Notes: generated by a model from the sequence alone, not told the origin. A stretch of 64,000 nucleotides of DNA from Mycobacterium sp. Root135 (GCF_001426545.1 NZ_LMEZ01000005.1:891333-955332); one strand, 5' to 3'; positions 26,239 through 35,253 are shown, counted from the stretch's first letter. Numbers and translations: made by a program.

Positions 26239-26624
26239 TTACCCCGGTACCCCGAGCCGAGGTCGACGATGTTGCAGTACGCGCCGACACCCGCAGGCTT
26301 CGGCGCGTTGTTGGTGTGGCTGACGATCGTCTTGCCGCCGATGGACACCTTGCACGTCACCGAGCCGGGGTCGCCGCCCGGGTGGATACCGGTGAAGGTC
26401 AGCGAGCGGGCGCTGCCGTTGTAGTCGTAGGCGGCCGACCACGGAAGTCCGGCCACCTGGACGATCGGCTCGTCGTTCGCGCCGAAGTAGGACACCTGGA
26501 CCCCGTCGGCGAACGTGCCCGTCAACTCGAAGACGACGGGTACTGCGGCCGACGCCGTTCCGGGAGTCGCCACCAGCAACCCGGCGCCGAGCATGACCGC
26601 AGCTGTCAGGGACGTCATTCGCAT
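26235..26624 (-). CDS. small secreted MmpS-like protein
   Basis: 129 residues with a clear Sec signal peptide ending TASAA near residue 26. The mature part resembles the extracytoplasmic domain of MmpS proteins: FELTGTFADGVQVSYFGAND, VAGLPWSAAYDY, SVTCKVSIGGKTI and a second Cys in GAYCNIVDL, probably one disulphide. MmpS proteins normally keep a membrane anchor and partner an MmpL transporter; here the N-terminus looks cleavable and no mmpL is nearby. It overlaps the end of the reactivase gene by 4 bp, convergent. A role in the envelope is inferred from fold resemblance alone. Confidence 0.7.
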   Translation of the reverse strand: MRMTSLTAAVMLGAGLLVATPGTASAAVPVVFELTGTFADGVQVSYFGANDEPIVQVAGLPWSAAYDYNGSARSLTFTGIHPGGDPGSVTCKVSIGGKTIVSHTNNAPKPAGVGAYCNIVDLGSGYRGN

Positions 26625-26667
26625 TGGTCGATCATCCCACCGATTCGCGGCGTCGCGGGCGGCAACT

Positions 26668-27738
26668 TCAGAGACCGCCCAGCCCCGGGATGATGTCGTG
26701 GAGGTCGAACGTGGCCGGAACCTCGAGCTGGGCGTAGGTGCACGACCGCGGATCGCGATCCGGGCGCCACCGGTTGAACTGGGGGAGATGGCGAAAACGT
26801 TCGCCCTCCATGTGGTCGTAGCGCACTTCGACGACCCGCTCCGGTCGCAGCGGCACGAACGACAGGCTCTTGCCGGCGTTCCACCGCGAGCCCGCGCCGC
26901 GCACCGACGCGGGCTGCGACTCGGCCTGGCCACCCCAGTTCCACGGATGGCCCTCGAAAGTGGTTATCAGTGACTGCAATTCGGTGAAGAGTTCGCGCCG
27001 CGTCGCCATCGGGAACGCGCCGACCACCCCGACCGAGGCCAGCGCGCCGTCGTCGCGGTACAGCCCCAGCATCAGCGAGCCGATCGCGTCGTCCCCGGAC
27101 TTGTGCAGGCGGTACCCCGCGACGACGCAGTCCGCCGTGCGTTGATGCTTGACCTTGAACATCACTCGCTTGTCCGGTTGGTACGTCCCGTCGAGTGGCT
27201 TGGCGACGACCCCGTCGAGGCCCGCACCCTCGAAGTCGTCGAACCAGCGTCGGGCGACGGTGACGTCGGTGGTCGCAGGGGTGAGGTGGATCGGCGGGCG
27301 GCAGTCGGCCAGCGCGGCGACCAGTGCCGCGCGACGTTCGGCGAACGGCCGCCCCGTGTAGTCGTCGTCGCCGAGGGCGAGCAGGTCGAAGGCGATGAAC
27401 GAGGCGGGCGTCTGCTCGGCCAAAAGGCGCACCCGGGAGGCGGCCGGGTGCATGCGCAGCTGGAGTGCGTCGAAGTCCAGGCCGTCGTCGGTCGCGATGA
27501 CGATCTCGCCGTCGACCACGCAGCGGTCGGGCAGCTCGGCGATCGCCGCCTGGACCAGCTCGGGGAAGTAGCGCGTCAGGGGTCGTTCGTTGCGGCTGCC
27601 GAACTGGACGTCGTCGCCGTCCTTGAACCAGATGGACCGAAAGCCGTCCCACTTCGGCTCGTAGGACGCGCCCTCGGGAATGGTCGTCACCGATTTCGAG
27701 AGCATCGGCCGGACCGGCGGCGTCACGGGTAGCTGCAC
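26668..27738 (-). CDS. ligC: ATP-dependent DNA ligase LigC (copy 1 in window)
   Basis: 356 residues from GTG. Adenylation motif I is EPKWDGFR with Lys29 as the AMP-accepting residue; motifs DGEIV (III-like), DGVVAKPLDG (IV) and MFKVKHQRTADCVV (V) follow, then an OB-fold domain. LigC enzymes seal nicks in alternative end joining/base excision repair in mycobacteria and are smaller than LigD. The start lies 4 bp downstream of the mdcH stop on the same strand, so this ligase may be read from the malonate operon. The second LigC at 48196 has a similar N-terminus (NLPVVPPLEPMLAK). Confidence 0.93.
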   Translation of the reverse strand: MQLPVTPPVRPMLSKSVTTIPEGASYEPKWDGFRSIWFKDGDDVQFGSRNERPLTRYFPELVQAAIAELPDRCVVDGEIVIATDDGLDFDALQLRMHPAASRVRLLAEQTPASFIAFDLLALGDDDYTGRPFAERRAALVAALADCRPPIHLTPATTDVTVARRWFDDFEGAGLDGVVAKPLDGTYQPDKRVMFKVKHQRTADCVVAGYRLHKSGDDAIGSLMLGLYRDDGALASVGVVGAFPMATRRELFTELQSLITTFEGHPWNWGGQAESQPASVRGAGSRWNAGKSLSFVPLRPERVVEVRYDHMEGERFRHLPQFNRWRPDRDPRSCTYAQLEVPATFDLHDIIPGLGGL

Positions 27739-27742
27739 GGGC

Positions 27743-28657
27743 TCATTCTCGCACCGCCAGTCGGACGGCAGCCTCGAAGCCGTTGTCCGTCAGCGAGATG
27801 GCGGTGATCGACGGCACGGCTGACGTGAGCAGCAGGGTCAGGACGTGACCGGGAGGTGCCTCCACGGCGCAGGTGACGCCGAGTTCGCCAAGCAGGCGGG
27901 TGCCGTCGTACCACTGCACGGGGCGTGCCACCGACTGCGCCAGATCGTCGAGGATGACCTCGGCGGACGCGGTGACCCGCCCCCTGGTGTTGGTGAGGTA
28001 GCGGCACGTCGGTCGGCGGCGCGGCAGCTGCGTCAGGTGCTCTGCCATCAGCCGTGCGGTGTCCTGCTGGATCGGGCAGTGCGACGCCACCGCGACGTCG
28101 AGTCGTTCGCAGCTCTGGGCGCCGGCGGGGCCGGCGGCGTCGGCGGCCCGCCGGAGCGAGCGACCGGTGCCGCTCACCACCGTCTGGGTGGCGGCGTTGA
28201 CGTTGGCCACCCAGAGGGGATCGTCGTCGGTCCCGACGTCGGCGACGAGCCGGGCGACCGCTGTGGTGGGCAGCCCGGTCACGGCGGCCATGCCCCAATC
28301 GCCTTGTGCGCAAGCCCGTTCCATCGACCGCCCGCGTATCTCGACGGCGGTAAGTGCCTCGGCGAGAGTGAGGACACCGGCGGTGACCGCCGCGGCGAAG
28401 GCGCCCACCGAGTGTCCCGCGACGAACTCGGGGACCAGGCCATGGTCGTCGACGAGTGCCCGGGCGCCGGCCACGCCGGCGATTAGCAGCGCGATCTGCA
28501 CGTTGACCGTGCTGGCCAGGGCGGCGGGAGAGTCGAGGTCGTCGATTTGCCAACCCGATTCGTCGAGCACCGCGGTGACTGCGGGGCTGGGTGGCAGGTC
28601 GCGCAGCAGGTGGGGGCGTTGGGCGCCCTGGCCGGGGAACAGGAGGGCCAGGCTCAT
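27743..28657 (-). CDS. mdcH: malonate decarboxylase malonyl-CoA acyltransferase MdcH
   Basis: 304 residues, FabD-like fold: LLFPGQGAQRP at the N-terminus and GHSVGAFAAA with nucleophile Ser83; His in ASHCPIQ is the likely base. MdcH charges the MdcC carrier protein by transferring malonyl from malonyl-CoA, priming the biotin-independent malonate decarboxylase. It overlaps the mdcG stop by 4 bases and is the last recognisable mdc gene in the operon, followed at once by ligC. Confidence 0.9.
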   Translation of the reverse strand: MSLALLFPGQGAQRPHLLRDLPPSPAVTAVLDESGWQIDDLDSPAALASTVNVQIALLIAGVAGARALVDDHGLVPEFVAGHSVGAFAAAVTAGVLTLAEALTAVEIRGRSMERACAQGDWGMAAVTGLPTTAVARLVADVGTDDDPLWVANVNAATQTVVSGTGRSLRRAADAAGPAGAQSCERLDVAVASHCPIQQDTARLMAEHLTQLPRRRPTCRYLTNTRGRVTASAEVILDDLAQSVARPVQWYDGTRLLGELGVTCAVEAPPGHVLTLLLTSAVPSITAISLTDNGFEAAVRLAVRE

Positions 28658-29256
28658 GGCATCGCGGTGCGGTCGACGAGGCGGGGACCCTCAGCGGTGC
28701 GCACCATCACCTCGGGACGGCCGTCGACCAATTCGGCGAGTGTCGCTGCACCGCAGAGTGTTTCGACCTGGCAGTCCACCCGACACGCGGCCGAGCCGAA
28801 CGCGTGGTTCAACGAGACCAGGGCCGGCAGTGCGCGTCGAAGCTCGCAGAGGCGGATCAACAGGTCGAGGTCGCTGGTGGCGGTGGCGGCCGGGTGGCCG
28901 GTAGCCAATTCGAAACCGACGCTGCCGGTCGGGCCCCACGCCAGCCCGGTGTCGTCGAGGAGCGGTCGGAGGCTGCGCAGGGCCCGGATCGCCGGCAGGT
29001 CGCGGCCGACGACGTCGGTGAGGGTTTCGGGAGCCGTCGTTTCGAGGACGTCCGGAGCGGCGACGACCGTGCCGTAACGCTGGGACCGGTCGGCGCCGCG
29101 CACTCCGACGGGGAGGCAGCCGTCGGGAGCCCGGTCGCGGCGGACCACCACCCAGGGTGAGTCACTCAGCGCGTGCACGGCCCAGGCCGGCGCATCTGGG
29201 GGCAATGCGGCGGGCCCGGTGACCCGCAGCAGGTCGTGCGGGCGAGCGGAGGGCAC
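28654..29256 (-). CDS. mdcG: phosphoribosyl-dephospho-CoA transferase MdcG
   Basis: 200 residues. I choose the GTG at 29256, one base after the mdcDE stop, because it gives the family-typical N-terminus with RPHDLLRV near residue 5; a longer reading to 29334 would run back through mdcDE. Nucleotidyltransferase features GPTGSVGFELATG and SDLDLLIR (metal-binding Asp pair) are visible. MdcG attaches the 2'-(5''-phosphoribosyl)-3'-dephospho-CoA prosthetic group to a serine of MdcC. Confidence 0.87.
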   Translation of the reverse strand: MPSARPHDLLRVTGPAALPPDAPAWAVHALSDSPWVVVRRDRAPDGCLPVGVRGADRSQRYGTVVAAPDVLETTAPETLTDVVGRDLPAIRALRSLRPLLDDTGLAWGPTGSVGFELATGHPAATATSDLDLLIRLCELRRALPALVSLNHAFGSAACRVDCQVETLCGAATLAELVDGRPEVMVRTAEGPRLVDRTAMP

Positions 29257-29257
29257 C

Positions 29258-30982
29258 TCAGGTGGCCGAATTCCATTGCTGCGCAAGCACTGCCCGGATC
29301 CGACGGGAGGCCGTCCTGGTCGAGACTGCTGCATCGGAGTCCAGTCGGTTGGACAGGTCGCGCGGACCGACGCGCGCGCGCTGTATGGCGCCTTCGATTG
29401 CGGCGCTGAGTGTTTCGACGTCCTCTCGCGTGGGGTCGTCGGCGTTGGCGACCGTCAGAAGCCCGTCGCAGAAGCCGAGGTTGGCCCAGTCCTTCACGTC
29501 ATAGCTCATGGGGATGATGGTCTTCGCCAGCTCGTTGAGCTCGTCGATCGTGCGCAGGGTGATGCGGGCGGCGGCCGCCTGGTGCATGGCGTGGATTTCG
29601 ACGCCGGGGTCGTCCAGAGCGAGGATCTGGTTGGCCTGCAGACCGTGGGTGAGGAAGCCGCCGGACAGGGCCTTGCCGACCACGACGGCGACGACGGGAT
29701 GACCGGCGACGCGCGCCGCGTGGTACGCGTCGGTGGTGACGGCCATCGCCTGGTGCAGGCCCGCCATCTCCTCGTAACGACCATACGCCTGACTGGGGAG
29801 GTCGACGACGGCGACGATCGCCCGTTTGTGCTCTGCCCCTTCGTCGGCCGTAACCAGGTCGCGGACGGCCTTGGCCAGCGCAAGCGATTCGGTGAGACCG
29901 ACCTGGCCCTCGCGGGCACGGTAGAACCGGTTGTCCGGATCGGGCACCACGGCCAGGTAGCGTGCGTCCGCCGTCGTCGCCGACAGGACGGAAGGGATGA
30001 TCGATTCTACTGCGGCAGAACCACTCAGCGCGTGCATCCACGTCCGACCTCGCGTCGTCGGAGGGTCCGCGGCCTGGGCGGCGGCCGGTTGAACCGACGC
30101 GGGAACGGGTTCGTACGAGCCGCCCCACAGGGCGGGGAGATCGCTCGGACTGGGTGTGTCGGCGGGATCGTAGACAGCCAGCCGCGATGCCAGGACGTCG
30201 AGACGCTCGCTGCGATGCCGGCCGGGTTCGGGAACTCCGGCGTCAATCGCGTCGACCACCGCGGCGCGCAACAGGTTCGAGTCGTCGGGGACGAGCGAGT
30301 CGGCCAGCCCGGTGGCATGGCGTTGTCCACCCCCGTCGACCGCCCAGATGAGAGTGTGGTCCCGAGAGTCGAATTCGTCGACGCCGCCTTCCTGCTCGAT
30401 GACGGCGGGTCCGTTGAGCCCGATGCGGGCCTGCGGCGTGACGATCAGCCGGGTGCACAAACCCGCGGCGATGCTCATGCCGCCGAACGATCCGACCGTG
30501 CCGGCCACCACCCCGATCACCGGGGCGTGGGGACGCAAATCCAATACGGCCGAGCAAATCTCGGCCACGGCGTTGAGCCCCAGGTTGGCTTCCTGCAGCC
30601 GGACCCCGCCGGTCTCGAACAGGATGACCGCGACGGTCGGGGTGCCCGCCCGCGAGTCCGCAGCCGCGAGCAGCAGCGCCTGGGAGATCTTGGCGCCCGA
30701 CACCTCACCTGTTCCGCCGCCCAGGAAGCCCTGTTCGATGGCCGCGACGACGACGGGATGCCCGTCGACGGTGCCCCTGGCGACGACAGTGCCGTCGTCG
30801 GCTTGCGGTGTGATGCCCTGTGGCTCCAGCCACGGCGATTCGAGGCGGTCGAACGGCCCCGTCAGCACCCTAATTGACCCGGCATCCAACAGGGCGCCCG
30901 CGCGCCCCAGCGCGTCGAGTTCGATGAAGCTGTGGCGCGCGAGCAGCTCCTGCCAGCTTTGGCCCGCAAGCAATTCGGTCAC
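29258..30982 (-). CDS. mdcDE: fused malonate decarboxylase beta and gamma subunits (MdcD-MdcE)
   Basis: 574 residues from GTG 30982, which overlaps the mdcC stop (GTGA). Residues about 1-290 are the beta subunit of the carboxyltransferase fold (AIEQGFLGGGTGEVSGAKI, FETGGVRLQEAN, VGSFGGMSIAAGL, GPAVIEQEGGV); about 320-550 are the gamma subunit (VVDLPSQAYGRYEEM, VGKALSGGFLTHGL, HAMHQAAAARIT). Together they decarboxylate malonyl-S-MdcC to acetyl-S-MdcC. In Klebsiella and Acinetobacter as I know them these are two genes; here a Pro/Ala-rich linker near residue 300 joins them. Confidence 0.92.
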   Translation of the reverse strand: MTELLAGQSWQELLARHSFIELDALGRAGALLDAGSIRVLTGPFDRLESPWLEPQGITPQADDGTVVARGTVDGHPVVVAAIEQGFLGGGTGEVSGAKISQALLLAAADSRAGTPTVAVILFETGGVRLQEANLGLNAVAEICSAVLDLRPHAPVIGVVAGTVGSFGGMSIAAGLCTRLIVTPQARIGLNGPAVIEQEGGVDEFDSRDHTLIWAVDGGGQRHATGLADSLVPDDSNLLRAAVVDAIDAGVPEPGRHRSERLDVLASRLAVYDPADTPSPSDLPALWGGSYEPVPASVQPAAAQAADPPTTRGRTWMHALSGSAAVESIIPSVLSATTADARYLAVVPDPDNRFYRAREGQVGLTESLALAKAVRDLVTADEGAEHKRAIVAVVDLPSQAYGRYEEMAGLHQAMAVTTDAYHAARVAGHPVVAVVVGKALSGGFLTHGLQANQILALDDPGVEIHAMHQAAAARITLRTIDELNELAKTIIPMSYDVKDWANLGFCDGLLTVANADDPTREDVETLSAAIEGAIQRARVGPRDLSNRLDSDAAVSTRTASRRIRAVLAQQWNSAT

Positions 30983-31281
30983 GATGCCGCCGCCTCGGAC
31001 GCCTGACGCAGCCGAAGGTTGACCACGCCCGGGGTGGCCCCGAAGTCGTTGAGCTCCCACCGGCCGGCCAGCGGTGTGCGGGTGAAGAACCGCTCGAGCA
31101 CGTCGTGCCAGACGGTGTCGAAACCGTTGACGCTGGTGCGCACCCGGACCACGACGCCGTCGTCGTCGCCTGCCGCTAGTGGTTCGAGGAGGATCTCCAA
31201 GTCTCCCGACGCCACCACACCGACGTGTATCGGGCGGGTCGCGGCTTCTCGGGCCGGGAACCGGTAGGTCAGGGTCTGCAT
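30979..31281 (-). CDS. mdcC: malonate decarboxylase acyl carrier protein MdcC (delta subunit)
   Basis: 100 residues from ATG 31281. Ser25 in VVASGDLEIL sits at the same number as the serine that carries the phosphoribosyl-dephospho-CoA group in the Klebsiella protein, and the C-terminal NDFGATPGVVNLRLRQA is family-typical. It shuttles malonyl and acetyl groups between MdcA and MdcDE. The gene overlaps mdcB upstream by 13 bases and mdcDE downstream by 4. Confidence 0.92.
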   Translation of the reverse strand: MQTLTYRFPAREAATRPIHVGVVASGDLEILLEPLAAGDDDGVVVRVRTSVNGFDTVWHDVLERFFTRTPLAGRWELNDFGATPGVVNLRLRQASEAAAS

Positions 31282-32114
31282 GACTGGGAGTACCTCTCGT
31301 CCAGGGCATCGAGAAACAACGTGACCGACAACAGATCTCCGCTGCCGCCGGGTGACAAGCGTCGGGTCAGACACAGCTCGTCGAGCTCGCCAAGGCGTCG
31401 ACGTCCATGCACCGTGCCGATCCCATCGGCGTCAAGGACTGCCTTGGCGCCCGACTGCAGCGCGCGCAGTCCGTCCGTACCGCCGCGATGCAGCACGCAC
31501 GTGTCGTCCACGGTCGCCATCAAGGCGAGAAGCGCCGTCAGGCGGGCAGTGCCCTCGTCGGCACCCGCCTCTCTGGCCGCCTGCAACGCGGGCAGCGCAT
31601 GCAGGCGAACATGAGGGAACCCGGCCTGGGCCTCACCCGCCGCGCCGCCCACCCCGTAACGCCGACGGGCCTGCGCCCCATGCGATGTCGCGGCGGTGAC
31701 GTGGGGGTCGGGGATAGCCGCCAGCCGCGCCGTGACGTCGACGGCTCCGTCGAGCGTGCCGGCCCGCGCGGCGCCGGCGCTGAGAAGTCCCATCGCCCAG
31801 AGCGCACCGCGGTGGGTGTTCACCCCGCCCGTCGCCGCCAGCATGGTCCGCTCACCGGCCCTGCCGATCACGCCGAGCTGTGCGCGTAGCTCGGGGTCGG
31901 CATCGAACGAGGTTGCCGCCGAGGCACATTCGACGAAGGCGGAGTGCAGCGCATCCGCCGACGCGTGCAGCATGGCCAGGTTCATGTCGGAATGGGCGCC
32001 GGAGCCCCGCTGGTCGACCAGCCCGGGTTTCGGGGTGAGGTCGGCTTCGGCCCGGATGGCCTCGACGGCCAGGTCGGCGATCTGGACGGTACTCAGCGCC
32101 GTTGCAGTCGACAT
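31269..32114 (-). CDS. mdcB: triphosphoribosyl-dephospho-CoA synthase MdcB
   Basis: 281 residues from ATG 32114; a GTG at 32123, overlapping the mdcA stop as GTGA, is an equally reasonable start given the coupling pattern of this operon. CitG/MdcB motifs: LTPKPGLVDQRGSGAHSDM, GVNTHRGALWAMGLL (nucleotide binding) and DDTCVLHRGG. It makes the prosthetic-group precursor from ATP and dephospho-CoA, which MdcG then attaches to MdcC. Confidence 0.9.
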   Translation of the reverse strand: MSTATALSTVQIADLAVEAIRAEADLTPKPGLVDQRGSGAHSDMNLAMLHASADALHSAFVECASAATSFDADPELRAQLGVIGRAGERTMLAATGGVNTHRGALWAMGLLSAGAARAGTLDGAVDVTARLAAIPDPHVTAATSHGAQARRRYGVGGAAGEAQAGFPHVRLHALPALQAAREAGADEGTARLTALLALMATVDDTCVLHRGGTDGLRALQSGAKAVLDADGIGTVHGRRRLGELDELCLTRRLSPGGSGDLLSVTLFLDALDERYSQSCRP

Positions 32115-32119
32115 CGGCG

Positions 32120-33757
32120 TCACCAATCCCGGAATTGCGAAGGGGGGTCGTACAACCCGCCGGACCAGGCCACCAGGTCCTCGATGCTGCGGGCGGCGAG
32201 CAGGGAACGGTCGGCCAACCGGGTCTCGACCTGGAGGTCCTCCGGGAAGGCCACCAGGCCGTCGCGGCGCAGGCTCTCCACTCGTCGCGCATCCGAGGTG
32301 CGGCCCACCGGCGTGACACCGGCGACCGCTGCCAGCGCGGCCCGGCGATCGTCCAACGAGTGCGCCTTGTAGAGGTAGGCGACGCCCTCCTCGGTGACGA
32401 CGTGCGAGACGTCGTCGCCGTAGATCATCACCGGCGGCAGCGGCATCCCGGCCTGCTTGCCGACCTCGACGGCGTCGAGCGTCTCGACGAATGTGGGAAC
32501 GCCACCGGCCCGGAACGTCTGGGCCATCTGCACCACCAACTTTCGGCCCCGGCGGCTGGCACCGTCGCCGTGCGCGAGGTCCAGCCACGCGGCCGACGAA
32601 TGGCGGCGTCCGTGCGGATCGTGCCCCATGTTGGGCGCCCCGCCGAAGCCGGACAGCCGCCCGTCGGTCACCGTCGACGAGTTGGCGTCCTTGTCGATCT
32701 GCAGCGACGAACCGATGAACATGTCGATCGCATATTGGCCGGCCAGTTGGGCCAGCACCCGGTTGGACCGCAAGGACCCGTCGGCCCCGGTGAAGAACAC
32801 GTCGGGGCGGGCTGCGGCGTAACGGTTCATGCCCGATTCCCCGCCGAAGCTGTGGATCGATTCGACCCAACCGGATTCGATCGCGGGGATCAGGGTGGGG
32901 TGCGGGTTGAGCACCCAGTGCTTGGCGATCGTGCCCTTGAGTCCGAGCTGCTCACCGTAGGTTGGCAGCAGCAATTCGATTGCGGCGGTGTCGAATCCGA
33001 CGCCGTGGTTGAGCGAGACCACCTGGTGGCGCTCGTACACCCCGCGGATGGCGATCATGGCCTTGAGGATTTCGACGGGACCGATGTGGCGGGGATCCCT
33101 GGTGAACAGCGGCTCCAGGAAGAACGGCCGGTCGGCCTGCACCACGAAGTCCACCCAGCTGCCAGGGATGTCGACCCGTGGCAGGGTTGCGGTGTCCACG
33201 ATCTCGTTGGCCTGCACGATCACCACGCCGTCGTGGAAGGCGGCGGCCTCGGCGATCGTCGGGGTGTCCTCGGTGTTGGCGCCTGTGTAGAGGTTGCCGT
33301 CGCGGTCGGCCTGCTCGGCGCACAGCAGCACGACGTCGGGGGCGAGGTCGACGAACATCCGGGCGTACAACTCGACGTAGGTGTGGATCGCGCCGATGTG
33401 GACCGTGCCGTCCTCGACCATCTGCGCGATGCGCACGCTCTGCGGCCCGGCGTAGGCCAAGTCGAGCTTGTCGGCGATGCCGCGCTCGAACAGGTCGAGG
33501 TGCTCGGACCGCGACACCGAGGAGATCAGCATGTGCAGCTTGTTGAGGCGCTTCGGGTCGCAGTCGGCCAGCGTCCTGGACAGGAAGTCGGCCTGCTTCT
33601 GGTTGTCGCCCTCCAGTGCCACCCGGTCCCCGGGGCGGATGACGTCCTGCAGCAGGTCCCCGAGCTTCGCCGGGTCGACGACCTTGCCGGTGCTGAACGC
33701 GCCGCCGGCCTGCATGCGCTCGGCCTTGGCGGTGCGACGGGTGTCCCACCTGGTCAT
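32120..33757 (-). CDS. mdcA: malonate decarboxylase alpha subunit MdcA
   Basis: 545 residues, normal size for the acetyl-S-ACP:malonate ACP transferase. Seen: RVALEGDNQKQADFLSR near residue 45, VELYARMFVDLAPDV, DIPGSWVDFVVQADRPFFLEPLF, SLNHGVGFDTAAIELLLPTYGE, and GRLSGFGGAPNMGHDPHGRRH. MdcA swaps acetyl on the carrier protein for free malonate, releasing acetate, the first step of each cycle. First gene of the operon mdcA-B-C-DE-G-H; no dedicated malonate transporter (MdcLM/MadLM) or LysR regulator is adjacent. Confidence 0.95.
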   Translation of the reverse strand: MTRWDTRRTAKAERMQAGGAFSTGKVVDPAKLGDLLQDVIRPGDRVALEGDNQKQADFLSRTLADCDPKRLNKLHMLISSVSRSEHLDLFERGIADKLDLAYAGPQSVRIAQMVEDGTVHIGAIHTYVELYARMFVDLAPDVVLLCAEQADRDGNLYTGANTEDTPTIAEAAAFHDGVVIVQANEIVDTATLPRVDIPGSWVDFVVQADRPFFLEPLFTRDPRHIGPVEILKAMIAIRGVYERHQVVSLNHGVGFDTAAIELLLPTYGEQLGLKGTIAKHWVLNPHPTLIPAIESGWVESIHSFGGESGMNRYAAARPDVFFTGADGSLRSNRVLAQLAGQYAIDMFIGSSLQIDKDANSSTVTDGRLSGFGGAPNMGHDPHGRRHSSAAWLDLAHGDGASRRGRKLVVQMAQTFRAGGVPTFVETLDAVEVGKQAGMPLPPVMIYGDDVSHVVTEEGVAYLYKAHSLDDRRAALAAVAGVTPVGRTSDARRVESLRRDGLVAFPEDLQVETRLADRSLLAARSIEDLVAWSGGLYDPPSQFRDW

Positions 33758-33879
33758 GTCCCGTACCTCGTCATGTCACGCACCACCAAGGAATCGTCTC
33801 CCATTTCGCGACCTCAGACGGCGTTTCGAACGCACTGCGCCGCGCTAGTGCAATCTCACGTCGTGGATGGGCTGGGCGT

Positions 33880-33900
33880 ACCCGGGTAAACCACGGGTCC
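33880..33900 (-). promoter_or_regulatory. candidate regulatory dyad upstream of mdcA
   Basis: On the minus strand this reads ACCCGTGGTTT followed by ACCCGGGT, a partial dyad about 125 bp upstream of mdcA. The same 11-mer ACCCGTGGTTT occurs at 41510-41520 upstream of the benzoylformate-decarboxylase-like gene, again on the coding strand and again within a near-palindrome. No further promoter element is clear in the 169-bp gap. Confidence 0.3.
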
Positions 33901-33926
33901 CGTGCCAGAAGCCAGGTGGAGCTGCC

Positions 33927-34481
33927 TCAGGACGCTGCAGTCCAAAGCAACCCGTCCGCTGCCTCCGTGACGACCCAGTCGGCGACCGACCGCGGGTCGT
34001 GGCGGGCGATGTAGGCGTCCTCGTGGGCGGCCCACCGATCCCAATGCGGTCGGTAGGTGTCACCGTCGCGGAGCATCGCGCGCCGCTTGCGTTCGGCGTC
34101 GGGGGTGTCGACCCAGATCCCGAGATCGGCAAGGGCGCGACTTCCGGCGTTCAGCGCTCCGACGCCCTCGACGATCAGCCGCTGCGCGGGGTCGACGGCA
34201 TGCCAGCGGCCGGGGACGTCCCGCACCCAATTCCAGCTGCGCCACCGGCCAGGGCGCCCGTCGCGGCGGGGCGCCAGCAGTTCGGCGGCGACGTGGTCGG
34301 CGGCCCAGGCCAGGCCGTCCCAGCCGGGGTAGACGTCGTCGAGTCGCAGGATCTGGCTGTCGTCCCACAGGCGCCGAAGGTGTTTGGCAAGCGTCGTCTT
34401 GCCCGACCCGGACCGGCCGTCGATCAAAACCGTGCGCGCACCGGTCTCGGACAGCTCGCGGGCGACGTCATCGAGTCGCAA
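33927..34481 (-). CDS. small P-loop kinase, uridine kinase-like
   Basis: 184 residues if started at TTG 34481, 12 bases inside the end of the ecfT-type gene; no ATG or GTG fits better, and longer readings lie inside that gene. Walker A is GRSGSGKTTLAKHL near residue 19-32, with RLDDVYPGWDGL and IVEGVGALN as Walker-B-like segments, similar to the uridine kinase/phosphoribulokinase group. Last gene behind the TPP riboswitch, so a role in thiamine-precursor phosphorylation is conceivable, but the family does not show it. Confidence 0.78.
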   Translation of the reverse strand: MRLDDVARELSETGARTVLIDGRSGSGKTTLAKHLRRLWDDSQILRLDDVYPGWDGLAWAADHVAAELLAPRRDGRPGRWRSWNWVRDVPGRWHAVDPAQRLIVEGVGALNAGSRALADLGIWVDTPDAERKRRAMLRDGDTYRPHWDRWAAHEDAYIARHDPRSVADWVVTEAADGLLWTAAS

Positions 34482-35253
34482 TGAGGTTCCAATGCCCGGT
34501 CGCGACCGACGTCGCGATCGCCACCGCGACGATGACGAACGCCGCACAGATCAACGCAACTTCGCGACGGCCGAACGGTGACGGCCGGGCCCAGGTGCGC
34601 GTCGGGTGCGCGCCGAAGCCCCGTGCCTCCATCGCGGTGGCCAGCGTCGACCCGCGTCGGATCGCGGACACCAGCAGTGCGAAGGCTTGTCCGGCAGCAC
34701 GTTTGACGCGGCCCTGGTCGGCGACTCCGCGGGCCCGGCGCGCGTATCCGAGGTAACGCCAGTCCTGGCCGAGCAGTCCGACCAGGCGCACGCCGGCCAG
34801 GGAGCCGAGGACGAACCGTGCGGGTAGCCGCAGCACCTGCCCAAGCCCGTCGGCGAGCTCGGTGGGTTCGGTGTCGACGAACAGCAGCACCGACGGCAGG
34901 GCGATGGCGAGGACTCGCAGGAAGGTGGCCACCGCCAATGAGATCGAGCCGTCGCTGACGGTGATGAGCAGGAAGTGCCAGTGCACAGTGCCGCGCGATT
35001 CGCCGTAGAGCAGGATGGTGACGGCGGTCAGCGCGGCGGCCAACGCCACCATCGATGCGCGAGTGAACAAGGTACGCAACGGGACTCGCAACACCAGCAG
35101 CAGGGCCATCTCGAGAATCAGCGCGGTCAACGCCGACACCCAGTCGATGCTCAACACCAGGCCGATCGCGATGACCAACGCGGCCGCGAGCTTTGCGACC
35201 GGGTTGACCCCCGTGAGCCGAGTCGGGGCGGCGCCGACGGCGGTGCTCAGCAC
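34468..35253 (-). CDS. ykoC: ECF transporter transmembrane (T) component, YkoC-like
   Basis: 261 residues from GTG 35253, which overlaps the end of the ATPase gene; a GTG at 35283 is possible but overlaps more. Five or so membrane segments (residues about 20-70, 75-100, 115-140, 230-255). The cytoplasmic coupling motifs with A-R-G are seen as YARRARG and AMEARGFG, which contact the ATPase subunits. It couples ATP hydrolysis to the S component in vitamin uptake. Confidence 0.85.
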   Translation of the reverse strand: MLSTAVGAAPTRLTGVNPVAKLAAALVIAIGLVLSIDWVSALTALILEMALLLVLRVPLRTLFTRASMVALAAALTAVTILLYGESRGTVHWHFLLITVSDGSISLAVATFLRVLAIALPSVLLFVDTEPTELADGLGQVLRLPARFVLGSLAGVRLVGLLGQDWRYLGYARRARGVADQGRVKRAAGQAFALLVSAIRRGSTLATAMEARGFGAHPTRTWARPSPFGRREVALICAAFVIVAVAIATSVATGHWNLIATR

